A stretch of DNA of 47,071 bases from Parasutterella muris (GTDB taxonomy: Bacteria; Pseudomonadota; Gammaproteobacteria; Burkholderiales; Burkholderiaceae_F), in contig NZ_CALPCV010000018.1 in the NCBI RefSeq assembly GCF_943193095.1, positions 1 through 47,071 of the forward strand, read 5' to 3'. Below are positions 1 through 8,194 of the stretch, in pieces. The notes under the pieces were generated by a model that saw only the letters and a list, made by a program, of their open reading frames with translations, ran no database searches and was not told the origin of the DNA. The stretch's first letter is position 1. The number at the start of each line of letters is the position of its first letter. The translations under genes were made by a program, and so were the position numbers.

Positions 1-120
1 GACGTAACCAGCAGGAAATCTGACGAAGAAAACTCTTTTTACTGGGACCTAATCCCCAAGAAACTAAGAGCGACGATAGAAGCTCTGAAGATAGCCGTGC
101 CTCCAAGATTTATCACCTAG
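1..120 (+). CDS. C-terminal end of an unidentified protein (partial)
   Basis: Frame 1 is open from the left edge to a TAG at 118-120 and gives 39 residues ending in PPRFIT. The beginning lies outside the window. The piece is mixed charged and hydrophobic and shows no motif I recognise. It is kept because it is open from the edge and ends 40 bases before a hairpin that could serve as its terminator. It could still be a chance open frame. Confidence 0.4.
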   Translation, partial: DVTSRKSDEENSFYWDLIPKKLRATIEALKIAVPPRFIT

Positions 121-159
121 AGGGCACGGAATTCAGGTTGTGTCTGACGCTGAAATTAG

Positions 160-186
160 AAAAGCCGCCTCAAACCTGAGGCGGCT
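160..186 (-). terminator. Intrinsic terminator of the tRNA operon
   Basis: A perfect 9-bp stem (GCCGCCTCA at 164-172, TGAGGCGGC at 177-185) has a 4-nt loop. Read on the minus strand it is followed by TTTTC and then an AT-rich stretch, the classic form of an intrinsic terminator. It lies 18 bases past the last tRNA (His). On the plus strand the tail is only TCTTC, so it may also weakly stop the gene ending at 120. Confidence 0.75.
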
Positions 187-203
187 CTTCCCACCGAATT
201 CGG

Positions 204-280
204 TGGGGTACGAGATGGGGCTCGAACCCACGACAACAGGAATCACAATCCTGGACTCTACCAACTGAGCTACTCGTACC
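204..280 (-). tRNA. tRNA-His (GTG)
   Basis: The minus strand folds into a full cloverleaf with anticodon GTG (plus positions 244-246), a GGTTCGAGCCC T-arm and an encoded CCA (204-206). The extra 5' G typical of tRNA-His (G-1, at 280) faces discriminator C at 207. It is the last gene of a Pro-Arg-His operon. Confidence 0.96.
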
Positions 281-289
281 ACTAAAACT

Positions 290-366
290 TGGCCTGCCCG
301 ACAGGATTCGAACCTGTGACCCTCGGCTTAGAAGGCCGATGCTCTATCCAACTGAGCTACGGGCAG
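290..366 (-). tRNA. tRNA-Arg (TCT)
   Basis: A minus-strand cloverleaf with acceptor CTGCCCG/CGGGCAG, anticodon loop CTTCTAA (anticodon TCT, reading AGA/AGG), a GGTTCGAATCC T-arm and encoded CCA at 290-292. It is the middle gene of the Pro-Arg-His operon, 9 nt from tRNA-His. Confidence 0.96.
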
Positions 367-390
367 ATTTTCCTGCGGACTAAAATCTTT

Positions 391-467
391 TGGTCGGGGT
401 GGAGAGATTTGAACTCCCGACATCCTGCTCCCAAAGCAGGCGCGCTACCAGGCTACGCTACACCCCG
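391..467 (-). tRNA. tRNA-Pro (TGG)
   Basis: A minus-strand cloverleaf with acceptor CGGGGTG/CACCCCG, anticodon loop TTTGGGA (anticodon TGG at 431-433) and encoded CCA at 391-393. It is the first gene of the operon; an extended -10 element lies 15 nt upstream of its mature 5' end. Confidence 0.96.
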
Positions 468-481
468 TTAAGTGAACCGAG

Positions 482-490
482 ACTATAACA
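482..490 (-). promoter_or_regulatory. Candidate promoter of the Pro-Arg-His tRNA operon
   Basis: The minus strand reads TGTTATAGT, an extended -10 element (TG, one base, TATAGT). It would start transcription near 475, about 8 nt before mature tRNA-Pro, as expected for a tRNA promoter. A TTGAAG lies 20 nt upstream, which is too far for a good -35. A second possible promoter (TTGTCA, 17 nt, TAAATT) lies further upstream, around 568-596. Confidence 0.5.
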
Positions 491-607
491 TAAAACTTCT
501 TGCCCTGCTTCAAGATCTGCTTCTAAACGAACTTCAGCGCAGAAGCGATATTCTACAGGATATAATAAATTTATGCCAGCATTGCGGAATTGACAATAAA
601 AAATCCT

Positions 608-1744
608 TTAATTTCCTATAGATGCAGTAGCCATTACCCTATCCCATCGCTCAAAACCCATGTTCAGCGCAGTGCGCTCCATCGGCTGAAATCGATCGGA
701 GAAAAGTGTAATCAGACTTGTCTCAGGCATTTCCGTTAAGACCGAAACCTCACATCCGAAAAAATTCTCGTACTGCGCGTAGAAATACTCCTCGGTTTTC
801 TCCTGCTGCTCGCGCTGCAAATGAAAGTGCAGCAGTTTCTGCTGCTGAAGCGCAAATTGCCTGATGAACTGATCAACCTGAGGAATTCGATCGCTTTTCG
901 AAGAGTTCAGATTCGAATTCACCGGGCTCAAATTCCAAATCTGATCGTGCATCACAAAGTGCCACGGAAGGAAATGGTCCAGATGAAAACTGAACGACCC
1001 ATCGCTCTCGACTATCGGTTCCCCGTAAATGTCGGTTTTGACTTTCCCGTTGATCAGATAAGAACGCCAAAACTCAGTCGGCACGGACAGCGACCCTCTG
1101 GCGCCCGTAAACTCAAGCCGCTGGTTAAGACCCGGCACATTCGTATTGCGGTCCTCTAAATAACCGGCAAATTTCCACAGCGCAAAACCTTTTAGGACCT
1201 GATAGTTTTCCTGAAGATACTGCGCCCACGGATAAGAAATCTCTATTTCGTCCGAGTGGCCAACACGTCTGTAAGGCGCCCAATTCGCATCGTCCTTCTC
1301 CGCGCTGCCTGACCACGGCGAAAGAAAATGCTGCGGAACATAACGAGTAAGTGGTTTGTAAATCTCTTCCAGATACTTTGCTTTTTGATCAGACTTCAAA
1401 GAATTCAACGCTCTGATAACGCTGTGTTCGTCGTCTGCCGCGTCCAAACGCACAATCTTCAGCGATTTCAGCTCTTCAATGCGCTGAGTCATTTTGTCCC
1501 AGTGCCCGAAATTCAATCGAAAACGCTGCGTCGGCACCCACGCCTTTGCAATCATTAGCGCAACAATCTCCGGCATACTGAGCCGAAGCGCCTTTCCGAT
1601 CTGCAGATCGCGGGATGCGACTAAATCTAAAATGGATAAGAACCAGAGAAATTTGTACGACGAGGTGGTACGCCGAAACACCTGACCAAGCTTAACCGCA
1701 CCCGCAACGTCGGATAATGGAATCATGTCGCCTGCATCCGGCAT
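608..1744 (-). CDS. Standalone HNH-endonuclease-like protein
   Basis: A 378-residue protein with no membrane segment. The C-terminal third carries an HNH-type nuclease signature: Asp256-His257 in DHFLPWHFV, then Trp-Asn-Leu at 270-272, then Asn280-Ser-Ser-Lys283. This spacing matches a family of single-gene bacterial HNH proteins that also share an N-terminal YKFLWFL block (30-36) and an NVPG block (202-205). From memory, the function of that family is unsettled. A role in cutting DNA, perhaps in defence, is inference. The gene starts 15 nt after phoR stops, on the same strand, with AAGGGGA as ribosome-binding site, so it may be read from the phoBR message. It is the only clearly accessory gene in the left third of the window. 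Confidence 0.8.
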   Translation of the reverse strand: MPDAGDMIPLSDVAGAVKLGQVFRRTTSSYKFLWFLSILDLVASRDLQIGKALRLSMPEIVALMIAKAWVPTQRFRLNFGHWDKMTQRIEELKSLKIVRLDAADDEHSVIRALNSLKSDQKAKYLEEIYKPLTRYVPQHFLSPWSGSAEKDDANWAPYRRVGHSDEIEISYPWAQYLQENYQVLKGFALWKFAGYLEDRNTNVPGLNQRLEFTGARGSLSVPTEFWRSYLINGKVKTDIYGEPIVESDGSFSFHLDHFLPWHFVMHDQIWNLSPVNSNLNSSKSDRIPQVDQFIRQFALQQQKLLHFHLQREQQEKTEEYFYAQYENFFGCEVSVLTEMPETSLITLFSDRFQPMERTALNMGFERWDRVMATASIGN

Positions 1745-1759
1745 GTCTCAGTCCCCTTC

Positions 1760-3124
1760 TTAATGAATCAGATCACTCTTGGAGATCACTGAACGCTCCG
1801 CCGCTCCAGCGGGAGCTCCTAAAAGCTCCTCCTCCTCGTCAAGAAGACGAACCTTCGGAATCACAATCTTAAAGGTGGAGCCTTTGCCAATCTCAGATTC
1901 AATCTGCAGCTGAGCCTGATGCCGGAAAAGTACATGCTTCACAATCGCTAAACCAAGCCCGGTGCCCCCGGTCTCGCGCGAACGCGACTTGTCAACACGG
2001 TAAAAACGCTCCGTCACGCGCGGAATATCCTCCGGCGCAATGCCAATCCCATTGTCAGAAACCGATAACACGCCGCCTTGATCCGTCACCTCCCAGCTGA
2101 GGGAAACTTTGCCATGCTCCGGTGTATAGCGCACCGCGTTCGTCACTAAATTCGTAACCGCGCTGCGAAGCTCTTTGCGATCGCCTAAAACCCACTCACA
2201 GGCAACTTTGTCAATCCGAATCTCATGACGGCCGCCCGAAACCATACGGCCCTCCGCAACGGCATCCGTCATCACTTCCAGCATGTCAATCGGATCTCGC
2301 CCCGCGGGCGCACTGTCCCGCTCCAGGCGTGACAGCGTCAAAAGATCATCCACCAGCGAACTCATGCGCTCAGCCTGCTCGCTCATCATCTTCAAATGCA
2401 GACGATCTTCCTGAGAAAGCGTCGAGTTCTCCTCCGTTAATTCCAGAAAACCTTTGATGACCGTCAGCGGCGTGCGAAGTTCATGCGAAACGTTCGCGAC
2501 AAAGTCCCGCCGGAAATCATCAATGCGCTTGCTCTCTGTAATGTCGCGCGTCACCACGACCGTATACTTGCTCCCGGCGGAAATCACACGAACTTCCAAA
2601 GTACGCCCGTCCGGAAGAGAAAGCATCAGACTCTCACCCCATTTCTCCGAACGAATATGCGTCATCAGCTCTTCCGAATGAATCACGTCAGCAAGCTTGC
2701 GCCCGATGTCTTGGCGCTTGTTTAAAGATAAATCCCGCACCGCGATGCGATTGATCCACTGAATCTCAAAGTCCTTGCGCATCAGAACCACGCCGTCCGG
2801 AAGATCATTCAGCGTGGAGCGAAAGCGGAGCTCTTTTTCTTCCAACTTCGCTTGATTCTTCTCCGTCTTCTTGCGTGCGGTATATACCTTGCGGTAAATG
2901 CTCTCCCAAACGCCTTCAGACTTCGGCCAATCTTCCAACTCCGTACCCTCAAGCCACAGCACGAAACGCTTGAAGCGCCGCAAATGCAGCAGAAAGAGCC
3001 CTAAAAGACCTAACAGCGCAACCGCCAGACCAGCAGCCAACCCCCAAACCAAGTCCACCGCCAGAGCAATCACAATGACGGTCAGAATGGCAGCATAGCC
3101 GAACTTTAAAAAGTCGTTGATCAT
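1760..3124 (-). CDS. phoR: Phosphate regulon sensor histidine kinase PhoR
   Basis: 454 residues. Two hydrophobic helices at about 8-30 and 31-48 anchor it in the inner membrane. A PAS-like domain follows (about 100-195), then the dimerisation/phosphoacceptor helix with NVSHELRTPL (His214). The ATP-binding domain has an N-box (TNLVTNAVRYTP), a G1 box (SDNGIGI) and a G2 box (GGTGLGLAI). This is the PhoR layout, lacking a large periplasmic domain. Its start overlaps the end of phoB by 4 nt, so the two are translationally coupled. Phosphate is normally sensed through the Pst transporter and PhoU, whose genes are not in this window. Confidence 0.95.
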   Translation of the reverse strand: MINDFLKFGYAAILTVIVIALAVDLVWGLAAGLAVALLGLLGLFLLHLRRFKRFVLWLEGTELEDWPKSEGVWESIYRKVYTARKKTEKNQAKLEEKELRFRSTLNDLPDGVVLMRKDFEIQWINRIAVRDLSLNKRQDIGRKLADVIHSEELMTHIRSEKWGESLMLSLPDGRTLEVRVISAGSKYTVVVTRDITESKRIDDFRRDFVANVSHELRTPLTVIKGFLELTEENSTLSQEDRLHLKMMSEQAERMSSLVDDLLTLSRLERDSAPAGRDPIDMLEVMTDAVAEGRMVSGGRHEIRIDKVACEWVLGDRKELRSAVTNLVTNAVRYTPEHGKVSLSWEVTDQGGVLSVSDNGIGIAPEDIPRVTERFYRVDKSRSRETGGTGLGLAIVKHVLFRHQAQLQIESEIGKGSTFKIVIPKVRLLDEEEELLGAPAGAAERSVISKSDLIH

Positions 3125-3828
3125 GAGTTCGCCTGAGACGATTTAAGTGCTGCGGCTCGGTAGCCTAAACCTCGGACAGTTTCAATGAAGTCAGCAGCTT
3201 CCGTTCCCGAAAGCTGCTTGCGAAGCCGCAGCATGTGAACGTCAACGGTACGCTCATCAATGTCGGCGCTAAAGCCCCAAATACGCTCAATAAGCTGTGC
3301 CCGTGAATAAACACGTCCCGGGTGCTTGGCAAATAACGCTAAAAACCGAAATTCCACCGCGGATAAACGCAGCGGCTCGCCGCTCACCCGGGCTTCAAAG
3401 CGGTCAATATCAATGACAAGCGGCCCAATCCGGATGACCTCTCCTTCCTCTTTGCCGCCTTTACGCCGAATCACCGCTTTAATGCGAGCAATCAGCTCGC
3501 GCGGAGAAAAAGGTTTGACAATATAGTCGTCCGCCCCGGCCTCTAAACCGTTAACACGATCATCCTCCTGACCTCGGGCGGTCAGCATGATCACGGGAAA
3601 ATTATCCGTCGTCGGATTCGCCTTCAGCTCCTTCAGCCAGTCAAGCCCCGAACAGTCCGGAAGCATCCAGTCAAGGAGAATCAAATCCGGACGCTTCTCC
3701 GCAATGGCCCTTCTCGCCTCTCCGACGTTGGAGGCTTTCTGAACCTGAAACCCTGAGGTACGACACGTATAGGAGATCAACTCGAGAATCGCCGGCTCGT
3801 CTTCAACAATCAGTACCGATATCGACAT
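3121..3828 (-). CDS. phoB: Phosphate regulon response regulator PhoB
   Basis: 235 residues with an N-terminal receiver domain: acidic pocket VEDEP at 8-12, phosphoacceptor Asp53 in LLDWMLPD, and Lys in KPFSP. The C-terminal OmpR/PhoB-type winged helix (about 130-228) has the recognition-helix region TVDVHMLRLRKQL and the wing VRGLGYR. Phosphorylated PhoB activates phosphate-starvation genes. The gene begins 20 nt after glmM ends and overlaps phoR by 4 nt, so folP, glmM, phoB and phoR probably share a transcript. I see no clear Pho box in the 20-nt gap. Confidence 0.95.
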   Translation of the reverse strand: MSISVLIVEDEPAILELISYTCRTSGFQVQKASNVGEARRAIAEKRPDLILLDWMLPDCSGLDWLKELKANPTTDNFPVIMLTARGQEDDRVNGLEAGADDYIVKPFSPRELIARIKAVIRRKGGKEEGEVIRIGPLVIDIDRFEARVSGEPLRLSAVEFRFLALFAKHPGRVYSRAQLIERIWGFSADIDERTVDVHMLRLRKQLSGTEAADFIETVRGLGYRAAALKSSQANS

Positions 3829-3848
3829 GTCTGTGACTCAATAAAAAT

Positions 3849-5186
3849 TTATTGCCCCGCCGGAATCAGTCCGGCAAGCGCCTCGCAAACCTGTTTAGCC
3901 TCAGATGCGTCTTCGCATTCAACCATCACGCGCACCAGCGGCTCGGTTCCGGAGGCGCGCACCAGAACACGGCCCCTGCCTTCAAGCCTGGCAGACACCT
4001 CGGCAATTGCTCTCTGAAGATTTTCGTCATCAGTCCAGACATAACCTTTCGGATATCTGCGGTTAATCAGAACCTGAGGCGTCAGAGAAACCTCCGCCAG
4101 CGCGTCCCGAAGCGTCGTGCGGTTGCGAACCAGTACGGCAAGCACCTGCAGACTCGACACAATACCGTCGCCCGTCGTCTGCTTATCTAAAATAATCAGG
4201 TGGCCGGAACCCTCGCCGCCCAGCTGCAGAGCTTCTTTCTGCAGCGTCTCCAGCACATAACGGTCACCGACCTTGGCGCGGTGGAACGCAACGCCTAAGC
4301 TCTTCAGCTTCTTCTCAACCGCGAAATTGGTCATCAGCGTGCCGACAACGCCCGCAAGACCTCTTCTCACTAAACGGTCCTTGGCGATGAGATACAGCAG
4401 CTGATCACCGTTGTAGACTTTCTCGGAGTCCGCCATGATCAGACGGTCAGCGTCGCCGTCCAGCGCGATGCCGATATCGCAGCCCGCCTTCGCGACGCGC
4501 TGCGGAAGCGTATCGGTATGCGTCGCCCCGACCCCTTCATTAATGTTGAAACCGTCCGGATGATCGCCGTCACAGACAACCGTCGCGCCAAGTTCGTGAT
4601 AAACATCGGGCGCAATGTGATAGGCGGCGCCGTTGGCGCAGTCAACATAAATCTTGAGTCCTTTCAAATCACGGTCACTCGGGAACGTACTCTTGCAGAA
4701 TTCCACATAGCGCCCCGAGGCGTCATCCAGACGACGCGCTTTGCCAAGCTGAGCACTGTCTACGCACTGATAGCCGCGGTCCATCTCTTTTTCAATCTGC
4801 AGCTCCAGCTCATCAGGCAGCTTCGTGCCCTTAGAAGAGAAGAACTTAATGCCGTTATCGTAAAAAGGATTGTGGGAGGCAGAAATCACAACACCGGCGT
4901 TCAGCCTCTGAGCCCGAGTTAAATAGGCAACTGCTGGCGTCGGCAGCGGGCCGCCCAGCATCACATCGACACCCGCACTTAAAAATCCGGCCTGCATGGC
5001 CGCTTCCAGCATATAACCGGAAACTCGTGTGTCTTTACCGATAAATACACCGACTTCTCCGTCATGCGTCCAGCGCTTCAGCACTCTTCCTGCGGCCTGC
5101 GCTAAAAGCATCGCGAACTCCGGTGTAATAGGTGTATTGCCGACTCGGCCTCTTACGCCGTCCGTCCCGAAATATTTTCTGCTCAT
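3849..5186 (-). CDS. glmM: Phosphoglucosamine mutase
   Basis: Converts glucosamine-6-phosphate to glucosamine-1-phosphate for peptidoglycan and LPS precursors. From the chosen start it is 445 residues, the usual family length. It has the active-site serine motif SASHNP (Ser104), the metal-binding DGDADR, the sugar loop GEGSGH and the phosphate loop RASGTEP. Two ATGs lie close together. The inner one (5186, MSRKYFG) is preferred because AAGGA lies 6 nt upstream, whereas that sequence directly abuts the outer one (5192). The start overlaps the folP stop as ATGA. The folP-glmM pairing is widely conserved. Confidence 0.95.
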   Translation of the reverse strand: MSRKYFGTDGVRGRVGNTPITPEFAMLLAQAAGRVLKRWTHDGEVGVFIGKDTRVSGYMLEAAMQAGFLSAGVDVMLGGPLPTPAVAYLTRAQRLNAGVVISASHNPFYDNGIKFFSSKGTKLPDELELQIEKEMDRGYQCVDSAQLGKARRLDDASGRYVEFCKSTFPSDRDLKGLKIYVDCANGAAYHIAPDVYHELGATVVCDGDHPDGFNINEGVGATHTDTLPQRVAKAGCDIGIALDGDADRLIMADSEKVYNGDQLLYLIAKDRLVRRGLAGVVGTLMTNFAVEKKLKSLGVAFHRAKVGDRYVLETLQKEALQLGGEGSGHLIILDKQTTGDGIVSSLQVLAVLVRNRTTLRDALAEVSLTPQVLINRRYPKGYVWTDDENLQRAIAEVSARLEGRGRVLVRASGTEPLVRVMVECEDASEAKQVCEALAGLIPAGQ

Positions 5187-6028
5187 TTCCATTCCTTGTA
5201 GTTTTTCATTGCTTCGTAAACCAGCAGCGCTTCTCTCATTTCCGCTGCGTCATGCACCCGCAGTATCGAGGCGCCGCGCTCGGCCGCCAACAGATGCGCG
5301 GCGACCGACGAAACGACGCGTTCAGAGGCGGACGCCTTTCCGGTCACGGCCCCCAGACTCGATTTGCGGCTCATCCCGTACAGCAGAGAGTAGCCAAGCG
5401 ATAAAAAGTCTTGCGTGCGCGCAAGCAGCTCAAAGTTCTGCCCGACCGTCTTTCCAAACCCAAAGCCCGGATCCAAAACAATCGATTTGGCCGCAATGCC
5501 CGCCGCAAGCGCCGCATCCGCGCGTTCCTTGAGAAATAAACGAACCTCTTCAATCAGATTCTGATAGGAGGGCGCAGCCTGCATCGTTCTCGGAACACCC
5601 TGCATATGCATCAGACAAACGCCGCAGCCGCTCTCGGCCGCCGTCTGCAGAGATCCTTTCTGCCTCAGCGCGTAAACGTCATTGATAATGATCGCGCCGG
5701 CCTCAGCCGCCTGCCGCATGACTTCCGCTTTGCTCGTGTCAACAGAAACCGCAGCTCCGGCATCCGCAAGCGCCTCAATCACGGGAATCACGCGCTCAAG
5801 CTCCTCTTCCGTCGAAACTTCCGGCGCCCCCGGACGAGTGGACTCGCCGCCTACATCCAAAATAGCAGCGCCGTCCTCTAACAGACGAAAGCCATGCTCA
5901 ATCGCACGCTGCGGATCGTAATACTTCCCGCCGTCACTAAATGAATCCGGCGTCACATTCACTATGCCCATGATCACCGGACTGCTGAGGTCAATCTCTC
6001 GGCCTCTGCATAACCAAACACGCTTCAT
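5183..6028 (-). CDS. folP: Dihydropteroate synthase
   Basis: 281 residues forming a TIM barrel that joins p-aminobenzoate to dihydropterin pyrophosphate in folate synthesis; sulfonamides compete at this site. Motifs are in order: IVNVTPDSFSDGG near the N-terminus (loop 1), DVGGESTRPGA (loop 2), and DPGFGFGKT in the middle. No insertion is seen in the loops most often altered in sulfonamide resistance. The start overlaps the cyaY stop by 4 nt and the stop overlaps glmM by 4 nt, so the three genes are packed as one unit. Confidence 0.96.
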   Translation of the reverse strand: MKRVWLCRGREIDLSSPVIMGIVNVTPDSFSDGGKYYDPQRAIEHGFRLLEDGAAILDVGGESTRPGAPEVSTEEELERVIPVIEALADAGAAVSVDTSKAEVMRQAAEAGAIIINDVYALRQKGSLQTAAESGCGVCLMHMQGVPRTMQAAPSYQNLIEEVRLFLKERADAALAAGIAAKSIVLDPGFGFGKTVGQNFELLARTQDFLSLGYSLLYGMSRKSSLGAVTGKASASERVVSSVAAHLLAAERGASILRVHDAAEMREALLVYEAMKNYKEWK

Positions 6029-6318
6029 CTGCCCTCCAGTGCGCGCTGCAGATACGTCTCAAACAGCACGCCGTCACGCGTGCAGCGAAGCGAGCCGTCC
6101 GCGTCATGTTTGAAATGGAAACCGCCGCTTGGAGCCGCAAGCCACATCTCCTGCATCGCCTCCTGCCGATTAATGACCACAGAAGGACCGTCTTCAAGCT
6201 CAATCGTCAAAACATTGTCCTCTCTGTAGGAGTCACTGTTCGGATAATTCGCGTCGGCAAACGCCTCCGCTTCTTCGAAGGTTTTTTCCGTCAACTGCAG
6301 AAAATCACTTTCTATCAT
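6025..6318 (-). CDS. cyaY: Bacterial frataxin CyaY
   Basis: A small acidic protein that binds iron and tunes the cysteine desulfurase of the Fe-S assembly machine. It shows the frataxin pattern: an acidic first helix, then VLTIELEDGPSVVINRQEAM and MWLAAPSGGFHF. The start at 6318 (MIESDFLQL, 97 residues) aligns with the family N-terminus. An upstream ATG at 6333 would add five residues. Neither has a strong ribosome-binding site. The gene diverges from lptM, with the two starts only a few bases apart. Its end overlaps folP by 4 nt, an unusual partner for cyaY. Confidence 0.9.
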   Translation of the reverse strand: MIESDFLQLTEKTFEEAEAFADANYPNSDSYREDNVLTIELEDGPSVVINRQEAMQEMWLAAPSGGFHFKHDADGSLRCTRDGVLFETYLQRALEGR

Positions 6319-6334
6319 GCTAGATTTATCCATT

Positions 6335-6736
6335 ATGCATAAAAGATTCTTAATTCTATTCTTTCCGTGCCTTTTCCTGACAGGCTGCGGTATTAAAGGT
6401 CCGTTATATCTCCCTCCGGACCCGAATGACTCGTACCTCTCCCGTATCGGTAAACAAATTAACGAGTGGACGGGACAGGATATGGTCGGCCCGGCGCCCG
6501 CTCCGGTTGAAGAACGTCAGCAGCCCCTTCGCACTGAAGGCAGCGCCTCTGAAAAAGAGCTGCAGCCCTCCGAGGACAGCGAAAGCGGTGCCGCCGCTTC
6601 TGCCTCACCCGTCTCTTTAAGCGCGGATGAACAAATTCAGGAAGACGCCCCGAAAAACACCGACTCGGAAACTAAAACAAAACCTTCCGAGGAAAGCGGC
6701 GAAACTGAAAGTAGCGAAACAACAAAACCAATCTAA
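6335..6736 (+). CDS. lptM: LptM-like lipoprotein (YifL family)
   Basis: 133 residues. A short signal peptide (MHKRFLILFFPCLF) ends in the lipobox LTGC, followed directly by GIKGPLYLPP, the hallmark of LptM, which helps mature the LptD/LptE LPS translocon in the outer membrane. The rest is a long, low-complexity tail rich in Glu, Ser, Thr and Pro, much longer than in E. coli. An in-frame ATG at 6317 would add six residues, but the 6335 start gives the better signal peptide. The next gene is lysA, 42 nt on, as in many proteobacteria. Confidence 0.88.
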   Translation: MHKRFLILFFPCLFLTGCGIKGPLYLPPDPNDSYLSRIGKQINEWTGQDMVGPAPAPVEERQQPLRTEGSASEKELQPSEDSESGAAASASPVSLSADEQIQEDAPKNTDSETKTKPSEESGETESSETTKPI

Positions 6737-6778
6737 AGCGAAACATCATCACTGCAAATCGCTTTCGGAGAATTCGCC

Positions 6779-8059
6779 ATGAACTTAACTTTGCCTAACG
6801 ATCAGGATTTCTATTGGAAAGACGGCTCGCTCTGGTGCGAGGGCGTCTCGCTTGAGACACTGGCCCGTAAATTCGGAACACCGCTCTACGTTTACTCCAA
6901 ACACGCGCTCGTGAGTGCGTTCAATGCCTATCAGTCCGCGCTTGCAGACTACCCTCATCTGGTCTGCTTCGCCCTTAAAGCGAACTCCAATCTCTCTATC
7001 ATTAAACTTTTCGGAGAACTCGGCTCCGGATTCGATATCGTCTCGGGCGGAGAACTGCAGCGCGTCAAGGCCGCGGGCTGCGACACCCGTAAAGTCATCT
7101 TCTCGGGCGTCGGTAAAACCGTTCGCGAAATTCGTGAAGCGCTGCTTGCCGATATCAAATGCTTCAACATCGAATCGCCCGCGGAACTCGACCGTATCAT
7201 CGCGGTCGCATCCGAACTTAAACTGCGCGCAAGAGTCTCCTTCCGCGTCAACCCGGATGTGGATGCTAAAACTCATCCTTATATTTCTACCGGCTTAAAA
7301 AAGAATAAATTCGGTATCGCCTACGAGGACGCGGTCAGCCTTTACATTAAAGCCTCACAGGCCCCTGAACTTGAAGTCGTCGGCATCGACTGCCATATCG
7401 GATCTCAGATCACGGAAACAACGCCGTTTGCCGATGCCTGCGAAAAACTCTGCACTCTGCTTGATCAGCTCGCCGAGCACGGAATCAATCTCAAACATAT
7501 CGATTTCGGAGGCGGCTTGGGAATCAAATACGGGACGGAAACGCCCCCTACCGCTAAAGAACTCACGGCCGCGCTCAGAAGAGTGCTCGTCAGACGCGGC
7601 TACGGAGATCTGGAAATGATTTTCGAGGCGGGCCGCTCACTTGTCGGCAACTCCGGCGCCCTCCTCACGGAAGTCGAATTCCTCAAAAGCGGTCAGCTTA
7701 AAAATTTCATCATGGTCGACGCGGCCATGAACGATATGATCCGTCCCACCCTTTACCAGGCATGGATGCAGATCGTTCCGGTAACGCCCTCCAACGATAA
7801 ATCCGCGGCTTTCTATGACGTGGTCGGCCCCGTTTGCGAAACAGGAGACTGGCTCGGCAAAGACCGCCTGCTGTCCGTCAGACAGGGAGATATCCTCGCC
7901 ATGCTGAGCGCGGGTGCCTACGGTATGACCATGGCTTCTAACTACAACTCCCGCTGCCTGCCCGCTGAAGTGCTTGTAAACGGAGAAGAAGCGCATCTCA
8001 TCCGAAGACGGCAAAACTACGAAGATCTTTACCGGGACGAAATCCTTCTTACCCGATAA
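6779..8059 (+). CDS. lysA: Diaminopimelate decarboxylase
   Basis: 426 residues. Catalyses the last step of lysine synthesis, meso-diaminopimelate to L-lysine, using PLP. The PLP lysine is Lys67 in CFALKANSN. Other family blocks are HIGSQI, the glycine-rich phosphate loop DFGGGLGI, EAGRSLVGNSG, and the CETGD motif that supplies the active-site cysteine from the partner subunit. A GGAG ribosome-binding site lies 8 nt before the start. It follows lptM closely and ends at a strong terminator, so lptM-lysA is probably a two-gene unit; dapF, often next, is absent. Confidence 0.96.
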   Translation: MNLTLPNDQDFYWKDGSLWCEGVSLETLARKFGTPLYVYSKHALVSAFNAYQSALADYPHLVCFALKANSNLSIIKLFGELGSGFDIVSGGELQRVKAAGCDTRKVIFSGVGKTVREIREALLADIKCFNIESPAELDRIIAVASELKLRARVSFRVNPDVDAKTHPYISTGLKKNKFGIAYEDAVSLYIKASQAPELEVVGIDCHIGSQITETTPFADACEKLCTLLDQLAEHGINLKHIDFGGGLGIKYGTETPPTAKELTAALRRVLVRRGYGDLEMIFEAGRSLVGNSGALLTEVEFLKSGQLKNFIMVDAAMNDMIRPTLYQAWMQIVPVTPSNDKSAAFYDVVGPVCETGDWLGKDRLLSVRQGDILAMLSAGAYGMTMASNYNSRCLPAEVLVNGEEAHLIRRRQNYEDLYRDEILLTR

Positions 8060-8066
8060 AAAAGCA

Positions 8067-8096
8067 AAAGGCAGGCGCAGTTACCTGCCTTTTTTT
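8067..8096 (+). terminator. Intrinsic terminator after lysA
   Basis: A 9-bp stem (AAAGGCAGG at 8067-8075, CCTGCCTTT at 8084-8092) with an 8-nt loop runs straight into a T tract ending at 8096. It begins 8 nt after the lysA stop codon. Confidence 0.92.
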
Positions 8097-8194
8097 GGTT
8101 ACGTTTGTTATCTTTTTCGGATTCGCTCAAGCGTATCGGCTGCCCTAAAAATGACAAAATGAATCGTAAAAAACGGTTTAAAAGGATCTAACCA

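Noticed and set aside
821..1159. A 112-codon plus-strand frame inside the HNH-nuclease gene
   Set aside because: The minus-strand frame has a clear nuclease motif and a good ribosome-binding site; the plus-strand product looks like a shadow.
8101..8194. Possible purine riboswitch before guaC
   Set aside because: I found no conserved purine-aptamer core or paired loops in these 94 bases.
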